DNA from: Burkholderia sp. Bp8992
GTDB taxonomy: Bacteria > Pseudomonadota > Gammaproteobacteria > Burkholderiales > Burkholderiaceae
Length of the DNA: 64,000 bases
Direction of reading: 5' to 3'
NCBI RefSeq assembly: GCF_003853705.1
Contig: NZ_QTQI01000031.1
Span: forward strand, 1-64,000
Part shown: piece by piece, positions 62,159 through 64,000 of the stretch
How the letters are laid out: every line of letters starts with the position of its first letter
How positions within the stretch are numbered: the stretch's first letter is position 1
The notes under the pieces: model-generated
Seen by the model: the letters and a program-made list of their open reading frames with translations, nothing else
What the model was told of the DNA's origin: nothing
The model's database searches: none
Translations under genes and position numbers: made by a program

Positions 62159-62285
62159 GCGGCCGCGGCAGCGGAAACGGCCCGCCGGGCGGCCTTGCCG
62201 ATTAGAGCGGAAGGTCGGCCGGGCGGCGATTTCCCGCATGCTAGAATGCCTCTTCCAAGCCGCCGCGAAGCCACAACAAAGTCAC

Positions 62286-62960
62286 ATGAAAGCAGGAAGC
62301 AAGGCCGCCACGTCCGATACCCGCGCGCTTGCGTCCGAAGCGCGGCGTAAATACGATCCCGAGCAAACCAAGCGCAACATCCTCGATGTCGCCACGCAGG
62401 AATTCTCTGCGATGGGCCTCGCCGGTGCACGCGTCGACGCGATCGCCGAGCGCACGAACACGACGAAGCGCATGCTCTACTACTACTTCGAAAGCAAGGA
62501 AGGCCTGTACGAGGCCGTGCTGGAGAAGGTGTACGGCGACATCCGCGCGCTCGAGCAGGAACTGCACGTCGGCGACATGGAGCCGCGCGAAGGCATGCGC
62601 CGCCTCGTCGAATTCACGTTCGACTATCACGACAAGCATCGCGACTTCGTCCGTCTCGTGTCGATCGAGAACATCCACGGCGCGAAGTATGTCGAACAGC
62701 TGAAGTCGTTCAAGAACCGCAACGTCAGCATCATCAAGACGCTCGAGGAACTGGTCGAGCGTGGTGCGGCCAGCGGCGTGTTCCGCAAGGACATCGACGC
62801 CTTCGACCTGCACCTGCTGATCAGCTCGTTCTGCTTCCATCGCGTGTCGAACCGCTACACGTTCGGCGCCGCGTTCGGCCGCGATCCGTCGGCGCCGCGC
62901 CTGCGCGCGCGGCATCGCGACACGATCGCCGACGCCGTGCTGCGCTACGTCGCCGCATAA
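62286..62960 (+). CDS. TetR-family regulator, probable control of the lysine cluster
   Basis: 224 residues from ATG 62286. The DNA-binding domain is PEQTKRNILDVATQEFSAMGLAGARVDAIAERTNTTKRMLYYYFESKEGLYEAVL (about 24-80), followed by a long helical ligand domain with a RutR-like C-terminal region. It is 127 bases downstream of amaA in the same direction. The nearest targets are the ama genes; the 16-base palindrome before amaB is a possible site. The effector is unknown. Confidence 0.83.
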   Translation: MKAGSKAATSDTRALASEARRKYDPEQTKRNILDVATQEFSAMGLAGARVDAIAERTNTTKRMLYYYFESKEGLYEAVLEKVYGDIRALEQELHVGDMEPREGMRRLVEFTFDYHDKHRDFVRLVSIENIHGAKYVEQLKSFKNRNVSIIKTLEELVERGAASGVFRKDIDAFDLHLLISSFCFHRVSNRYTFGAAFGRDPSAPRLRARHRDTIADAVLRYVAA

Positions 62961-63017
62961 GCAGCGATAACCGCCGGCCGGGGCACGCACCCTCTGCGCC
63001 CGTCGCGCTTCAGCGCG

Positions 63018-64000
63018 TCAGTCCGTCGGCGCGGTCGACGCCAGCGCGATCCGCGCCTTCTCTTCCGGGCTTCCCGCCACGTAATACTTCTTCGCCCAGC
63101 TCGAATCGGGCGCGAGCGCGAGCCGCGCATGCGCGCCCGTCCCGGCATCCGTGCCGTGCTGCTTCGCGTTGATCGCCAGCGCCCGCGCGCGATAGTGCTC
63201 GTAGAGCCGCAGGAATTCCGCGAGATAGATCGCCGCGATCCGCTGGTCGCGGATCTCGAGCAGGTTCTCGTCGTTGTATTGCTCCGAATTGCGGCTCATG
63301 TTCGCCGAGCCCGTATAGACGACCGGATGCGCGCCTTCCGCATCGATCACGATGAACTTGTGATGGATCACGACGGGCGGAAAGGCCGGCGCCGGCTCGC
63401 CCGGAAAGAGCCGCAGCTCCGGCGCGAAGCCCTGCGGCACGGTGGCCGGCGAGAAATACGCGGCATCGATCACGTCGTGGTTGTCGCGGCTGCGGTGGTA
63501 CAGCTCGAGGTTCGCGAGCGTCGCCGCATCGAGCGCCTGGCCCGCCTGCTGCGCGGTATCGGCCTTCGTCGCACTGCCGACGTTGATCCTGTTCACCAGC
63601 CCGAACATCATCAGCCCGCGGTCGCCGGCCGCGAAACAGGCGTCGCGCAGCGCCGCATCGGTCGGCATGAACAGGCAGAACGACACCGAATGCTTCGCGG
63701 CCGCGATCGCGGCGACGATCGTGTCGATCTCCGTGCGCTGCCCCGCCGGCTCCGGCGAAAACGCGACGCGCACCTGCGCACTGCCGATCGTCATCGGCGC
63801 CGACCAGCCCGACGTCAGCTTCGCCGTCTCCGCAATCGACGGATTCCCGGCCAGCGCATGCGCGCGGTCGTTGTACAGCGCGGCCAGCACGGACGAGTCG
63901 AATGCGTGCAGCACGTTGGCCTGCTCGGTCAGCCCCTCGGTCGTGAAGTTCGCGGACCCGGTCAGCACGCGCGCGGGCGCCGGATTCGACGGTGCGTCGG
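63018..64000 (-). CDS. Phospholipase D-like protein (5' end outside window)
   Basis: The frame is open to the window edge, so the start lies beyond base 64000. The visible C-terminal 327 residues include one full HKD motif, HHKFIVID followed by VVYTGSANMSRNSEQYNDENLL, and the tail of the first one (VLTGSANFTTEGLTEQ), so the intact protein has the normal two HKD halves. PLD-like enzymes cleave or transfer phosphodiester groups, through a His nucleophile in each half. The target (lipid, nucleic acid or cardiolipin synthesis) is not evident. It converges on the TetR gene. Confidence 0.85.
   Translation of the reverse strand, partial: DAPSNPAPARVLTGSANFTTEGLTEQANVLHAFDSSVLAALYNDRAHALAGNPSIAETAKLTSGWSAPMTIGSAQVRVAFSPEPAGQRTEIDTIVAAIAAAKHSVSFCLFMPTDAALRDACFAAGDRGLMMFGLVNRINVGSATKADTAQQAGQALDAATLANLELYHRSRDNHDVIDAAYFSPATVPQGFAPELRLFPGEPAPAFPPVVIHHKFIVIDAEGAHPVVYTGSANMSRNSEQYNDENLLEIRDQRIAAIYLAEFLRLYEHYRARALAINAKQHGTDAGTGAHARLALAPDSSWAKKYYVAGSPEEKARIALASTAPTD

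Overview
The window is high-GC (mid-to-upper 60s percent, estimated by eye), almost gap-free DNA from a Burkholderia-type betaproteobacterium, probably the cepacia complex or a close relative and possibly a secondary chromosome. The pointers are DUF2827 proteins, a family I know mainly from Burkholderia and relatives, two betaproteobacterial trimeric porins, a leucine-degradation (liu) operon next to a TetR regulator, a phosphocholine-type phospholipase C and many metabolic islands. I saw no tRNA, rRNA, CRISPR array, insertion sequence, integrase or phage gene.

Layout. 1-9958: the end of an OmpA-like lipoprotein gene, then an unusual locus with three tandem DUF2827 genes and an embedded DUF4019 gene on the + strand, a short hypothetical and an EAL-domain gene, an AT-rich stretch holding a candidate small RNA, a fourth inverted DUF2827 gene and a two-domain GMA12/MNN10-like glycosyltransferase. 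10040-12400: Tat-exported phospholipase C with a tiny lipoprotein. 12714-19285: liuABCD leucine/isovalerate operon diverging from a TetR regulator, with matching palindromes in the shared promoter. 19358-26188: a small secreted protein, a Fur-boxed TonB siderophore receptor, and a coupled set containing a Tat-exported protein, a solute-binding protein, a dihaem cytochrome c and thiosulfate dehydrogenase TsdA. 26205-30256: secreted beta-propeller protein, GFA-family enzyme and a porin. 30562-36189: LysE exporter, GNAT, metallophosphoesterase, alpha/beta hydrolase, an OmpR-type two-component pair and a thioredoxin-like protein. 36242-43319: PaiB-like and MocR-like divergent pair, class A penicillin-binding protein, WG-repeat protein and a small secreted protein. 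43579-49282: purine/nucleoside utilisation (adenosine deaminase, AzgA-type permease, LysR regulator, nucleoside hydrolase, porin). 49445-55436: L,D-transpeptidase, MFS transporter and a large MscS channel. 55443-56789: three short genes without clear roles, one of them VOC-like. 57023-62960: lysine/pipecolate catabolism (amaB, amino-acid permease, amaA, TetR regulator). 63018-64000: phospholipase D-like gene cut by the window edge.

How parts work together. LiuA to LiuD convert isovaleryl-CoA to 3-hydroxy-3-methylglutaryl-CoA. AzgA-type import plus deaminase, and porin plus nucleoside hydrolase, form two leftward units around one LysR regulator. The permease, AmaA and AmaB together would take up lysine or pipecolate and carry it to 2-aminoadipate. 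The TsdA/cytochrome pair would oxidise thiosulfate to tetrathionate in the periplasm.

The best candidate for something undescribed is the DUF2827 locus. Four paralogues keep a C-terminal motif that resembles the sugar-nucleotide site of GT-B glycosyltransferases, beside a real GT-A-like enzyme. Together they look like an uncharacterised glycan-assembly system.
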